From positions 89,492 through 153,491 of the forward strand of contig JALCZJ010000001.1 in the NCBI GenBank assembly GCA_022690815.1: a stretch of DNA of 64,000 nucleotides. The letters are read 5' to 3'. Shown here one piece after another: positions 40,204 to 51,513 of the stretch; positions within the stretch are counted from its first letter, which is position 1; each line of letters begins with the position of its first letter. Position numbers and translations under genes: made by a program. This DNA comes from Ferrimicrobium sp. (GTDB lineage: Bacteria; Actinomycetota; Acidimicrobiia; Acidimicrobiales; Acidimicrobiaceae). A model generated the notes under the pieces. It was not told the origin of the DNA. It saw only the letters and a program-made list of their open reading frames with translations, and made no database searches.

Positions 40204-41136
40204 ATGATTACTCCTGAACAGCGACGGATCGATCCGAACTACCTGATCACCTTGGCGATCGTTGCGGAGACCCACAACCTTTCGGACGCCGCCAAGGAAC
40301 TTGGGATCTCACAACCTGGTGTATCCCAGCAGCTCAAGCATCTCTCTGACGCGGTTGGGCAACGACTCCATGTGCGTTCGGGGCACGGTGTCGAACTCTC
40401 GGTAGCCGGAGAGGATCTTGCGCGACGCGCTCGAGAGGTCTACCGGACCTATCGCGGCGTCTTGGACTATGTCGATAGTGTGGCCAAGGGCAATGATGGT
40501 CTCCTGTTGATCGCTGCCTCGAATACCGTTTCGGCTTATATCCTCCCGAGGTGGTTGGTGCGGTATCGCACGAAATTCCCCGGGGTTGATCTTCGCACGC
40601 GCTCGCTCAACTCCTCAGAGGTGACCGAACTCGTGATCGCGGGAGAGTTTGAGGTGGGTGTCATCGAGTCACCATCAGAGTTGTTGCCCGACAACATGCT
40701 CGAGATCGTCGTTGGGGGCGATCACCTCGTCTACGTGGTGCGCCCTGAGCTACTGGGAGCCCTGCCGAATCAGATGCTTGGCTGGGGTGAGATAGCCAGA
40801 ATTCCACTGATCCTGCGCGAGGCAGGCTCCGGTGTTCGACGCGCGACCGAGGAGGCGCTTGTTAGAAGCGGCCTCGCCCCCCGATTGGCGATTGAACTCG
40901 CCGGTGGAGAGGCTGTGAAGGAGGCGATTCTCCAGGGTGTCGGGGGTGGTTTTCTCTCCTCGCTTGCAGTGGTGCGTGAGGTGGCGGCTCATGACTTGGT
41001 CCGTGTTGAGATCCGTGAATTGCCTCCAATCTCTCGTCGTTTTCGGGTGATTTCACGGACAAGAGAGACCCTCTCGACGCCAGCAGCCCGGTTCGTTGAG
41101 ATTGCCGAGGCCGTCGGGGCGCCAGAGGTCGAATGA
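40204..41136 (+). CDS. LysR-family transcriptional regulator
   Basis: A 310-residue regulator. The N-terminal winged helix-turn-helix (about residues 10-70; LSDAAKELGISQPGVSQQL) is followed by a periplasmic-binding-like effector domain (about 95-295) with the typical NTVSAYILPRWLVRYRTKFP. ATG 40204 gives the standard N-terminus. The stop overlaps the acpS start by four bases. The effector is unknown. Confidence 0.9.
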   Translation: MITPEQRRIDPNYLITLAIVAETHNLSDAAKELGISQPGVSQQLKHLSDAVGQRLHVRSGHGVELSVAGEDLARRAREVYRTYRGVLDYVDSVAKGNDGLLLIAASNTVSAYILPRWLVRYRTKFPGVDLRTRSLNSSEVTELVIAGEFEVGVIESPSELLPDNMLEIVVGGDHLVYVVRPELLGALPNQMLGWGEIARIPLILREAGSGVRRATEEALVRSGLAPRLAIELAGGEAVKEAILQGVGGGFLSSLAVVREVAAHDLVRVEIRELPPISRRFRVISRTRETLSTPAARFVEIAEAVGAPEVE

Positions 41137-41501
41137 GGATTCGGACTGGCATCGACGCCGTCGAGATTGGCCGCTTTCGTGTCGCTCTCGAACGGACCAA
41201 GACGATGACCGATCGCCTCTTCACCCCAGATGAGGTTGCCTCCGTCTCCGGGCGAGTTGAGAGTCTCGCCGCACGATTTTGTGTCAAAGAGGCGACCATG
41301 AAACTGCTTGGCGTCGGACTTGGGGCGGTACGCTTTCATGAGATTGAGACGGTGCGCCTCGTGACTGGTGAACCAACCTTGCACCTCACAGGAGCCGCTT
41401 TCGAACTCGCACAGCAATACGGATGCCGCGAGTTTGCACTCACGCTGACACATACCAAGACCCTCGCCATCGCTCAGGTAGTTGCCCTAAGCGAGAGGTA
41501 G
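41133..41501 (+). CDS. acpS: Holo-[acyl-carrier-protein] synthase
   Basis: A 122-residue 4'-phosphopantetheinyl transferase that activates acyl carrier protein. Metal ligands are the Asp in GIDAVEIGRF and the Glu in FCVKEATMKLLGVG. The C-terminal LTLTHTKTLAIAQVVA is typical. The ATGA overlap with the LysR gene suggests coupled translation. Confidence 0.94.
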   Translation: MRIRTGIDAVEIGRFRVALERTKTMTDRLFTPDEVASVSGRVESLAARFCVKEATMKLLGVGLGAVRFHEIETVRLVTGEPTLHLTGAAFELAQQYGCREFALTLTHTKTLAIAQVVALSER

Positions 41502-41550
41502 GTATCGACCGCTAGGCTCTTGATCGTGCGGATGTTGGGAGGTCGTTGTC

Positions 41551-42951
41551 GTGGATCCGGTGGTCTCGGTCGAAGAAATCACGAAGTTTGATTCTCAACT
41601 GGCACAGCGTGGGTTGGTGAGTGCCGTCATCGACCGGGTCGGCTACCGACTGGCACAGATCGCTGTCCAAGAGTTAGGCGGGGCCTACGGGCGGCGGGTG
41701 ATGGTAATCGTTGGCAACGGGAACAACGGCCGAGACGGTCGTGCCATGGCAGGGTATCTCCAACGAGCTGGTGTGCAGGTCACCATCTTGACACCGGCCG
41801 ATGTCGACGATCTTGCCTTTACTCATAGTCCGGACTTAGTGGTCGATGCGATGCTCGGAACGGGCCTGTCGCGACCCTTTGACCCTCCGAAGCTCCCCGA
41901 CGGTGTTCGGGTGTTGTCAGTCGATATCCCGTCCGGCATTGACGGTGATACCGGAGCGGTGTGTGGGGATGCGATTCGCGCTGACGTGACCGTGGTCGTC
42001 GGGGCATTGAAGTTCGGGCACCTGTTCGGGGCCGGGCGAGTCCATGCGGGAAAGCTGATCCGTATTTTGCCAGAGCTGCGGCCGGATAGCGTCATGACTC
42101 ACCTCATTACCTCAAGAGATCTTGATGCCGTCATACCGCTTGTGAACCCCCAGGGCCATAAGTGGAGTGCCGGTGTGATGGTCGTTGGAGGTTCACCTGG
42201 TATGCGCGGTTCGGCAGCGTTTGGGTGTGGAGGCGCGATGGCGGTCGGCGCTGGTATCGTCCACCTGGTAACGCGCGCGGATCCTGCCGAGCCAATCGAT
42301 CACCCACCAGAGGTTGTGGTCGAACGCCTCGAGTCCTACTTCGCCGAGCCGGTGGTAACGGCCTCGAGGAGATTTCGTTCGATGGTGGTAGGACCGGGTC
42401 TCGGTGGCTCGCTCCAGATTGGCAACTTTGTTCGCCGTCTTCTCGTCGACTCGGACGCTCCGGTTGTGCTTGATGCCGATGGGCTCACCTGTTTTCGGGA
42501 TTCGAGCAATCTCGCGAGGACGCTGTCGCGGCGTCGTGCCTCGACGGTATTGACCCCACATCGGGGCGAGTTCGAACGTGTCTTTGGTGCGATCGAGGAT
42601 TTACCGGTACAGGCCTGTCGCCGAGCAGCGCTTGAGACGGGTGCTGTCGTGCTTTTGAAAGGCTCGCCGACTATCGTCGCTGACCCGTTGGGAGGGTGTG
42701 CCCTCATAGCGGTTGGCTCGGCCAAACTCGCGAGCGCGGGTACGGGTGATGTGCTGACCGGTGTGATCGCTGGTCTACTGGCACAAGGGATGTCGGCCTA
42801 TGAGGCAGCGTGGGCGGGAGCGTATCTCCACGGAGTCGCTGGTGCCAATGTCACCACCGGGAAGGTGCGTGCGAGCACGCTTGTCGACGCCATCGCACAG
42901 TACTACGGGGGCCTCAATCGTGTTGCACCGGTGGAGGAGCTGCTGCGGTGA
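41551..42951 (+). CDS. nnrD: Bifunctional NAD(P)H-hydrate epimerase / dehydratase
   Basis: A 466-residue fusion that repairs hydrated NAD(P)H. The N-terminal epimerase domain (about residues 1-195) has VIVGNGNNGRDGRAMAGYL and VDIPSGIDGDTG. The C-terminal kinase-fold dehydratase (about 205-466) has VLTPHRGEFERVFG and SAGTGDVLTGVIAGLLAQG. The GTG start follows GGGAGG. It overlaps alr by four bases, and acpS-nnrD-alr order is common in bacteria. Confidence 0.95.
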   Translation: MDPVVSVEEITKFDSQLAQRGLVSAVIDRVGYRLAQIAVQELGGAYGRRVMVIVGNGNNGRDGRAMAGYLQRAGVQVTILTPADVDDLAFTHSPDLVVDAMLGTGLSRPFDPPKLPDGVRVLSVDIPSGIDGDTGAVCGDAIRADVTVVVGALKFGHLFGAGRVHAGKLIRILPELRPDSVMTHLITSRDLDAVIPLVNPQGHKWSAGVMVVGGSPGMRGSAAFGCGGAMAVGAGIVHLVTRADPAEPIDHPPEVVVERLESYFAEPVVTASRRFRSMVVGPGLGGSLQIGNFVRRLLVDSDAPVVLDADGLTCFRDSSNLARTLSRRRASTVLTPHRGEFERVFGAIEDLPVQACRRAALETGAVVLLKGSPTIVADPLGGCALIAVGSAKLASAGTGDVLTGVIAGLLAQGMSAYEAAWAGAYLHGVAGANVTTGKVRASTLVDAIAQYYGGLNRVAPVEELLR

Positions 42952-44093
42952 TCTCGTCACCGCATCGTCCAACCTACGTGGAAGTTGACCTGGGTGTCGT
43001 TAGAGCTAACGTCGAAGCGCTCGTGTTGTACGCACGACAATCGGCACCATTGTCGATACAGATCGGGGCGGTGGTCAAGGCTGACGCGTATGGACATGGT
43101 GCGAACGAGGTCGCGCCCGCAGCGTTACAGGCAGGGGCCGAGGTGTTCTTCGTCGCCACGTTAGACGAGGCACTTTCCCTTCGAGCGATACTCGCTGATC
43201 ATCCGATTGTGATGCTGAGTGAGCCAGAACCCCAATTCCTTGTCGATGCGCTACGAGCCGGCATCACCCCCACGATTTCTACGGTTCCGACCCTCGCCAC
43301 CCTGTGCGACACGATTGCTTCGATGTCTTGGTCCGATCGACGGAGCTTAAGGCCATCGTGTCATCTAGAAGTCGAGACCGGGCTGCACCGAATGGGCAGC
43401 GATCGTGGGACGCTTACGACGTTGGCAAAGATGGCGGCTGCCGGAGGTGTCGCAGTTCGGGGGGTCTACTCGCATTTTGCTCGAGCCGATGAGGGGGACC
43501 AAGGTAGCGAAAGCGTCGCGGGGCAGGTGTTGCGGTTGCGGGAGGCCTATGACGGGGTCGTCGAGTCGCTTGGCTATCGGCCCCCTTTGCACATTGCCAA
43601 CACCGCCGGCCTTGTTCATTACCCACATACGGCATTTGACCTGGTACGTCTCGGAATTGGGATGTATGGTTATGGCGAGCCATCGCTTTCGCTCAAACCC
43701 GCACTCCGCCTCGTGAGCCGGGTGGTACGCCTGCATGAGCTGGAGGAAAGCAGTGGGGTCTCATATGGCCATCGCCGAGTATTTCCCGCAGGGACCCAGA
43801 TCGCGACGATTCCAATCGGCTATGCCGATGGTGTGCGCCGCAGCCTCTTTGAGGTCGGAGGACAGGTGCTGATCAGAGGGCGACGCCACGTGTTGGCGGG
43901 CACCGTTGCCATGGATTACGTGATGGTGGTGGTCGATGATCCAGAGGTGGTCGTCGGCGATGAGGTGGTGTTGATCGGGGCCCAAGGAGACGAGTTGCTC
44001 GGTGCCGATGAAGTGGCCGCTCGGCTCTCGACCATCAGCTACGAGATCTTGACCAGCATCAGTGATCGTGTTCCGCGGAGATATCGTGGCTGA
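42948..44093 (+). CDS. alr: Alanine racemase
   Basis: A 381-residue PLP enzyme making D-alanine for peptidoglycan. The PLP lysine is K44 in VVKADAYGHG. The barrel has VYSHFARADE and DLVRLGIGMYGYGEPS, and the C-terminal domain has the catalytic-Tyr neighbourhood SSGVSYGHRR and IPIGYADGVRR. GTG 42948 overlaps the nnrD stop; the upstream extension within nnrD is rejected. Confidence 0.95.
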   Translation: MISSPHRPTYVEVDLGVVRANVEALVLYARQSAPLSIQIGAVVKADAYGHGANEVAPAALQAGAEVFFVATLDEALSLRAILADHPIVMLSEPEPQFLVDALRAGITPTISTVPTLATLCDTIASMSWSDRRSLRPSCHLEVETGLHRMGSDRGTLTTLAKMAAAGGVAVRGVYSHFARADEGDQGSESVAGQVLRLREAYDGVVESLGYRPPLHIANTAGLVHYPHTAFDLVRLGIGMYGYGEPSLSLKPALRLVSRVVRLHELEESSGVSYGHRRVFPAGTQIATIPIGYADGVRRSLFEVGGQVLIRGRRHVLAGTVAMDYVMVVVDDPEVVVGDEVVLIGAQGDELLGADEVAARLSTISYEILTSISDRVPRRYRG

Positions 44094-44697
44094 CGCGATC
44101 AAGGCGATGCAACGCTTGGTGCATGAGGCCTCTGACTGCCAGTCGTGTCCGTTGGCCAATACGAGAACCCACGTGGTAGTCGGCGAGGGCGCGGTCCCCA
44201 GTGATCTGATGATCATCGGAGAGGGCCCTGGAGCCCGTGAGGACGAGCTTGGACGCCCCTTTGTAGGGCGCTCGGGTGTGCTCTTGGATCGTCTGATTTA
44301 CGAGGAGTTGGGACGCACGAGAGCCGAGACCTATATTGCTAACGTGGTCAAGTGTCGCCCCCCGAACAACCGTGACCCATTGCCCGAAGAGATGGATGCT
44401 TGTGCGCCATGGCTCGACCGACAGCTGAGGCTGGTGGCTCCAAGGGTGATCGTCTTGCTCGGTCGGATCGCGGTCGGTCGGATCCTTGGTACCAAGGCTT
44501 CACTTTCATCGTTGCGGGGTCAACGCTTTTCCATGGACTCGTCGATGCAACGGCCAGAAGATGGATCGACGATCGTCATTCCGACCTATCACCCGGCCTA
44601 TGCCTTGCGTGGTGGCTCGGCCCGATTGACCGAGATGCGAGTTGACTTCGCCCGAGCACGGTTAATCTTGATGGGGGGTGATGGTGCCAACGCTTGA
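44086..44697 (+). CDS. Family 4 uracil-DNA glycosylase (4Fe-4S)
   Basis: A 203-residue enzyme removing uracil from DNA. Four cysteines expected for the iron-sulfur cluster are present (CQSCPLANTR; VKCRPPNNRDPLPEEMDAC). Motif A is GEGPGAREDELGRPFVGRSG and the C-terminal motif is PTYHPAYALRG. GTG 44086 overlaps alr by eight bases; ATG 44107 is an alternative. Confidence 0.92.
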   Translation: MADAIKAMQRLVHEASDCQSCPLANTRTHVVVGEGAVPSDLMIIGEGPGAREDELGRPFVGRSGVLLDRLIYEELGRTRAETYIANVVKCRPPNNRDPLPEEMDACAPWLDRQLRLVAPRVIVLLGRIAVGRILGTKASLSSLRGQRFSMDSSMQRPEDGSTIVIPTYHPAYALRGGSARLTEMRVDFARARLILMGGDGANA

Positions 44698-45133
44698 GGT
44701 TGCGACGGCGCAAGCCATGGCTGACCTGGGTCAGCGGCTCGGATCGATCCTAGGTCCAGGCGACCTGGTGTGTCTGATCGGGGAGCTTGGTGCTGGCAAG
44801 ACGACCTTGACGCAGGGGATTGCGGCGGGACTCGGCATCGAACGGCCAGTAACCTCTCCCACTTTTGTCACCATCAAACCATACGCGCGCCCTGGTGGAG
44901 ACCTCTACCACGTCGATCTCTATCGGGTTAATGATCCACTGTACCTGGATGAACAGGGAGTCCTTCAAGAACTCGACCGAGGCGCTCTTGCGATCGTCGA
45001 ATGGGCTGAGCGCGCTGACGGGCTCGAGGACTACGACCCGTTGACGATCTTGATCGAAGTCGCTGCTCTTGGGCGTGTTGTTCAGATCTCAGGTTCACTG
45101 ACATGGCAGGAGCGTCTCGAGTGGTTGCGGTAA
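44681..45133 (+). CDS. tsaE: tRNA threonylcarbamoyladenosine biosynthesis ATPase TsaE
   Basis: A 150-residue P-loop ATPase of the t6A complex. It shows GELGAGKTTLTQGIAAGLG, SPTFVTIKPYA and YHVDLYRV. Three possible starts (GTG 44678, ATG 44681, GTG 44684) are adjacent. It overlaps the glycosylase gene and tsaB, in a tsaE-tsaB-rimI-tsaD cluster. Confidence 0.95.
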   Translation: MVPTLEVATAQAMADLGQRLGSILGPGDLVCLIGELGAGKTTLTQGIAAGLGIERPVTSPTFVTIKPYARPGGDLYHVDLYRVNDPLYLDEQGVLQELDRGALAIVEWAERADGLEDYDPLTILIEVAALGRVVQISGSLTWQERLEWLR

Positions 45134-45837
45134 ATGATGAGCTGATTGTGCTGGTGGACTGCACCGTGCGCCCAGCAAGGGTGCTGGCGCGCCAGCGAGG
45201 CGTCGACACCCACATTTGGCTCGGAGATCGACCGCTTGGGGACCTGGCGATCGCTGTTGCCGAGATCACAGGTGGCGAGCCGATCGATCTCCTCGCACTG
45301 GTGACCGGTCCGGGACCGCTGCTCGCGCTGCGCAGTTGTGCCGCCTTTGTTCGTCTCCTCGCCTGGTCTCGATCGATTCCCGTGGTGAGTTTTCGATCGC
45401 TCGATCCTATGGCGGTCAGACTTGCCGACCTCCTTGCACCGCATCAGCGTGGCCTGTTGCTGGAGCCGCTCGGTCGTACCAAGGCCATCCAGGCCGAGGT
45501 GCGCCTAGATCTGAGCGCACCTATGGATCCCTCGAGTACCTCGGTGATCAAGAATGTGAGTGTCATCGCAATCGCCGATCTGGTTGTTGGGCCTGAGGAC
45601 CTCGTTGGTGGTCAGCTGCGAGCGGAGGCTGGCCTCCGCGGCGCCTGTGTCGTCGACATCGGGGTCGCCTCCGATGTCGAACTGCTCGACTATGCGTTAG
45701 CGCGCTGGCGTCGTGGTGCCCTGACTCCGCTTGGTGAGCTGCGTGCCTGGTATGTGAAGGAGTCGGGCGTCCGCCGAGGTTTTGATGTACGTCTCGCTGA
45801 TGGCTCCATTGGCCGGGTGGGAAGGACTGGGCATTGA
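45103..45837 (+). CDS. tsaB: Divergent TsaB-like t6A biosynthesis protein
   Basis: A 244-residue ASKHA-fold partner of TsaD. The recognisable part is the GPGPLLALRSCAAFVRLLAW segment followed by IPVVSFRSLDPMAVR, equivalent to the GPGSFTGLR region of TsaB. The usual N-terminal IDTS motif is degraded to LVDCT. Position between tsaE and rimI supports the call. The start may be ATG 45103 or GTG 45121; the frame overlaps tsaE by about 30 bases. Confidence 0.8.
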   Translation: MAGASRVVAVNDELIVLVDCTVRPARVLARQRGVDTHIWLGDRPLGDLAIAVAEITGGEPIDLLALVTGPGPLLALRSCAAFVRLLAWSRSIPVVSFRSLDPMAVRLADLLAPHQRGLLLEPLGRTKAIQAEVRLDLSAPMDPSSTSVIKNVSVIAIADLVVGPEDLVGGQLRAEAGLRGACVVDIGVASDVELLDYALARWRRGALTPLGELRAWYVKESGVRRGFDVRLADGSIGRVGRTGH

Positions 45838-46352
45838 TCTGTATCGAGACGATGGCTGACACCCATCTCGACGAGGTCCTACGTATTGAGCAAGAGATTT
45901 CGGGCATTCCCTGGAGCCGCAAGCTCTTCGAGGGAGAGATCACCCGTGGCAAGGATCGGCGTTATCGGGTCGCCACTGAGGATGATGTGGTGATCGGGTA
46001 CCTTGGCATGCTCTATGTGGTAGATGAGGCTCACATCGCGACGGTTGGCGTTGCGCCTACCCGTTGGGGTCACCAGATTGCGACTCGACTCCTCTTAGAC
46101 GCCCTCGACGCCGCGCACAAGAACGGTACCAAAGACTGCACCCTTGAAGTCCGTGCTCACAACGAGCGAGCCAAACGGCTCTACCAGCGCTTTGGCTTTG
46201 CACCGGTCGCCGTTCGACGAGGTTACTATCACGACAACCAAGAGGATGCGATCATCATGTGGCTCTATGATTTAGATTCCTCAGCCGAGCTGGCCCGTCG
46301 ACGAGACATTGCGGCCACAATCGATGACGAGGGACAAGCACATGGTGCGTGA
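45834..46352 (+). CDS. rimI: Ribosomal-protein-alanine N-acetyltransferase
   Basis: A 172-residue GNAT enzyme of the RimI type. The beta-1/alpha-1 region starts ICIETMADTHLDEVLRIE, the acetyl-CoA loop is VGVAPTRWGHQIATRLL, and NERAKRLYQRFGF is the C-terminal signature. TTG 45834 is chosen because ATG 45852 would remove strand 1. It sits between tsaB and tsaD as in many bacteria. Confidence 0.93.
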   Translation: MICIETMADTHLDEVLRIEQEISGIPWSRKLFEGEITRGKDRRYRVATEDDVVIGYLGMLYVVDEAHIATVGVAPTRWGHQIATRLLLDALDAAHKNGTKDCTLEVRAHNERAKRLYQRFGFAPVAVRRGYYHDNQEDAIIMWLYDLDSSAELARRRDIAATIDDEGQAHGA

Positions 46353-47421
46353 TAACTCCTCGCTCGATCACGCCGACGACGCCCGAGGTCAGGGGCACGA
46401 GCCGCCAACCTTAGCGTTGGCGAATGCCGGTGTGATCCTGGGGATCGAAACCTCGTGTGACGATACGGCAGTCGCCGTGTTGGCCGGCACCGAGGTGCTT
46501 GCATCGGTGATCCACTCTCAGGTTGCAATCCACGCCTCCTTTGGTGGTGTCGTTCCAGAGTTAGCCGCACGCGCTCACGATCAGGCGATCTTGACGACCA
46601 TTACTCGGGCGTTGTCTGAGGCACAACTGAGCCTTGGCGACCTCGATGCGATCGCGGTCACCAATGGACCTGGGCTGCCTGGTGCGCTGATGGTGGGGGT
46701 CGGTAGTGCGCAAGGCCTGGCGCTCGGGCAGGGTCTTCCTCTCTATCCCGTTGATCACATGGAGGGTCATCTCTTTGCTGCAGCCTTGGAGGCTCCGGTG
46801 ATGCTTCCGGCACTGGTGCTGCTCGTCTCTGGAGGGCACACCGAGATGATCGCGGTGGATGCACCCGGACGGTATCGGCTCATCGGCCGGACCAAGGACG
46901 ATGCCGCCGGCGAGGCGTTTGACAAGGTGGCCCGACTGCTTGATCTGGGCTATCCAGGGGGTCCAGCCATCGAGCAAGCCGTTGGCAAGATGGTGCCCCA
47001 AGAGCTCAGCTTCCCTCGCGGTCTACGGGATGAGGGGTTGGACTTTTCTTTTTCGGGGCTAAAGACAGCGGTCATGTCATTCGTACGCACCCATCCAGAG
47101 GTGGATATCCTTGAGATCGCAAGTGCCTTCCAGCTGGCAGCGGTTGACGCGCTCATGATCAAGGTCGAACGTGCGCTTGGCGAGGCGCCCTATGCCTCGC
47201 TGGTGATCGGTGGGGGAGTCGCGGCGAATGAACTCTTGCGTACTCGTATCCGCACACTGGCCGAGAGCTACGGCGTTGTGCACGCGATACCGGCCAAGCG
47301 CTACTGCACCGATAACGGGGCGATGATCGCGGCCGCCGCTGCGTTCCATCGATCGCAGGGCGATCCTGGTGTAATGGCGGTGGACGCCGATCCTCAGCGG
47401 ACGCTGATTACTCCTGCTTGA
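46342..47421 (+). CDS. tsaD: tRNA N6-adenosine threonylcarbamoyltransferase TsaD
   Basis: A 359-residue catalytic subunit of t6A synthesis at A37 of ANN-decoding tRNAs. ILGIETSCDDTAVAV, the metal-binding HMEGHLFAA, SGGHTEMIAV and GGPAIEQA are all present. ATG 46342 follows GAGGGA and overlaps the rimI stop. About 30 extra residues precede the ASKHA core. Confidence 0.96.
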   Translation: MVRDNSSLDHADDARGQGHEPPTLALANAGVILGIETSCDDTAVAVLAGTEVLASVIHSQVAIHASFGGVVPELAARAHDQAILTTITRALSEAQLSLGDLDAIAVTNGPGLPGALMVGVGSAQGLALGQGLPLYPVDHMEGHLFAAALEAPVMLPALVLLVSGGHTEMIAVDAPGRYRLIGRTKDDAAGEAFDKVARLLDLGYPGGPAIEQAVGKMVPQELSFPRGLRDEGLDFSFSGLKTAVMSFVRTHPEVDILEIASAFQLAAVDALMIKVERALGEAPYASLVIGGGVAANELLRTRIRTLAESYGVVHAIPAKRYCTDNGAMIAAAAAFHRSQGDPGVMAVDADPQRTLITPA

Positions 47422-47618
47422 ACCTCTCGCTTGGAGCTGGGCAAAAAACTGCCTTGTGTGCCATGGCTTATCGTCGGTCTCTCTCATCGGTTGGGACAGG
47501 CTGGTTTGAACTGAACTCGCTCGCAAACACTAGCTGGCCAGGGTGGTCGAGTTACTTGGGAGGTGTGTGGACCTGATCTGGTGCGTTCGGAGAGAAAACC
47601 GGGCCGTGTGGATGGGAA

Positions 47619-47645
47619 TTAGCACTCGAGGTGCTAGAGTGCTAG
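47619..47645 (+). promoter_or_regulatory. CIRCE operator (HrcA-binding site)
   Basis: TTAGCACTC, nine bases, then GAGTGCTAG: the CIRCE consensus with a single change at the last base. It lies 47 bases before the groES start, implying HrcA heat-shock repression of groESL. Confidence 0.93.
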
Positions 47646-47691
47646 TTGGCCAATTAGTGGCATGTTAGCTCGAACAAGGAGGCAAAACAGC

Positions 47692-49634
<1,943 letters not shown>

Positions 49635-49674
49635 CCATCATTTCTGTTGTCCTTCTTCGGTGAAGTAAGGTGCT

Positions 49675-49708
49675 ACGCTGGCGGGTGTGTTATCACACCC
49701 GCCAGCGT
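49675..49708 (+). terminator. Terminator hairpin after groEL
   Basis: A perfect 15-bp stem, ACGCTGGCGGGTGTG and its complement, around TTAT. Only scattered Ts follow. It lies 41 bases after the groEL stop. Confidence 0.7.
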
Positions 49709-49786
49709 TCGTTGTGTGGTGGTAACGATCCATGATTGCTGGACCCCCGTCACTTGGGGCCCGATGACCAGAAAGCTGGTCCGTCA

Positions 49787-50443
49787 ATGACACAGGAGCT
49801 TCGAGACCTGGGGAGCTATCTCCAACGGCTGCCCATGGTTGCGCGTCGCGTACCGGTTGCCTTTGATCGGGAGCGGGTTACAATCGGATCCCACCATGAA
49901 GTCATTCGAACACTTGGCGACCGATTGGCGCCGCTTTCGGGCCACATCGCGAGGAACCCGGCCGCGGTGTTGCTGTTGCTCTACCCCGATATGCATGGGG
50001 CACCCACGGTGCTCATGACTCGGCGCGCCCCCTCATTGCGCCACCATCCCCACGAGGTATCCTTCCCAGGCGGTGCGGTGGAGGCAGGAGAGACGCTTGC
50101 CGAGGCCGCGCTTCGTGAGACCTATGAGGAGGTGGGGATCGACTCTTCGGACGTCAAGTTGCTGGGGCTACTAGGGTCGGGCGCGGTGCGGGGGAGTGGA
50201 CGCAGTTTTTCCGGTGTCGTAGGTCACGTGGACGCCCGACCGGATTTGCACCTCAATGAGGACGAGGTTGAGGCCGTTGTCGAGCTTCCCTTAGCCATTG
50301 TGGGGTCCAAGGATTACTTCAGTGAACTGTGGTATAGCGATGGCACCGGGTGGGGGCTCTTTCACTTCTTTGTGCGTAGCCCCGACCTCGTTTGGGGTGC
50401 CTCGGCACGTCTGTTGGTTGACCTATTGGCCGTCTTGGAGTGA
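49787..50443 (+). CDS. Nudix hydrolase, CoA-pyrophosphatase-like
   Basis: A 218-residue protein with a Nudix box GGAVEAGETLAEAALRETYE ending EVGI (metal-binding REXXEE glutamates intact). The preceding MTRRAPSLRHHPHEVSFPGG resembles the CoA-pyrophosphatase (NudL) signature. ATG 49787 is chosen; an upstream TTG in frame is less likely. Substrate remains inferred. Confidence 0.85.
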   Translation: MTQELRDLGSYLQRLPMVARRVPVAFDRERVTIGSHHEVIRTLGDRLAPLSGHIARNPAAVLLLLYPDMHGAPTVLMTRRAPSLRHHPHEVSFPGGAVEAGETLAEAALRETYEEVGIDSSDVKLLGLLGSGAVRGSGRSFSGVVGHVDARPDLHLNEDEVEAVVELPLAIVGSKDYFSELWYSDGTGWGLFHFFVRSPDLVWGASARLLVDLLAVLE

Positions 50444-50525
50444 GTCTGATGAGGCCCAAGCAGCTGGCGTTGGTCCTTTCAGGGACTGTCTCATTTGCGC
50501 GCCTTCTTGTCGATGACGGGCCCTG

Positions 50526-51383
50526 CTATGAGGCAGGGTTTCGAGGCTCCACGTAGAGCGTCTGGAGGAGATAACCATAGGCGTGATCTCGGTCAAAGAG
50601 CGTGCCACGCGTCACCCCAACCCCCTCGCGGTCAATCGTGGTCCTGGCGGAGAGGCCGATCTCGGTCGTTGTCGGTCTGGATCGAAAGACGACCTCGATC
50701 ACCGTTGGGATGAACACGAAGTCTGCGAAGTCCAGTTCAGAGCTGATGCCATTGGCCGAGTCGGCGACTAACAACGCTGCCTCGACCGGCGTGAGTGGGG
50801 TCTTGTTGAGCAGGTTGAGCCCTGGATGTGCCCAGACGGTGGCCGGCCCAGGTTTGGCAAAGTGGCCTTCGAGGAAGGACCAGTTGATGGATGCGCCATA
50901 GGGGAACGAGGCCATAGCATCGTCGGGGTGACCGGACTCGTAATCTGGGATGGCGAGTGGTCCCTCGACGTGGGGGTTGCGGTCTGGTTCAACCGCAAGA
51001 CGCCAGCCTCTAGCGGCGATGACGGCTCGGTGATCGTCAGTGCGTCCAACCGTCTCGATGAGCTGAATACGTCGGCCATTGCGAAGTGTCGTGGTGGTAA
51101 ACGTCAGCGGGGCGAGTGGCACTTCGCCGTAGAAGTCGATGTGCACCTGGGCAAGTCGTCGGTGCCTATCTGGCTGATGCCCCTCGATCTCGTGGATGGC
51201 CAGCGCCGACGGTGGGCCACCATGGCAAGCTTCGGGACTCCATGGTCCTTGGCTGGGTCGTAGTGGCCGAAAGCGGTGCTCGTCAAGCTGGTAAAAGTAG
51301 CTCTCAGCGCTTGTTTGCTCGACCCCGGCATGTCCTGAGGTGCCGGCGTGCCCAGGTGCTCCATCATGATCTGGTGGCATCAA
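50526..51383 (-). CDS. Acyl-CoA thioesterase-like double-hotdog protein
   Basis: A 285-residue protein. After about 30 low-complexity residues come two hotdog-like halves. The first has CHGGPPSALAIHEIE and FYGEVPLAPLTF; the second has INWSFLEGHF, DSANGISSELDF and IPTVIEVVFR. This is the TesB/ 4HBT_3 type that hydrolyses acyl-CoA. It is the last gene of the minus-strand block. Confidence 0.75.
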   Translation of the reverse strand: MMPPDHDGAPGHAGTSGHAGVEQTSAESYFYQLDEHRFRPLRPSQGPWSPEACHGGPPSALAIHEIEGHQPDRHRRLAQVHIDFYGEVPLAPLTFTTTTLRNGRRIQLIETVGRTDDHRAVIAARGWRLAVEPDRNPHVEGPLAIPDYESGHPDDAMASFPYGASINWSFLEGHFAKPGPATVWAHPGLNLLNKTPLTPVEAALLVADSANGISSELDFADFVFIPTVIEVVFRSRPTTTEIGLSARTTIDREGVGVTRGTLFDRDHAYGYLLQTLYVEPRNPAS

Positions 51384-51513
51384 GGTCTCCTCTGCTTGCG
51401 TAGCTGATCAGTCTAGCTGCGGCAGGCTACGTCGATGGTGATCTCAGTCACCGGACGCGAGTCCGTTTGTTCTCAATGGACTCATGGTGTCGGACGCTAT
51501 CAGCTGGGTGGGT

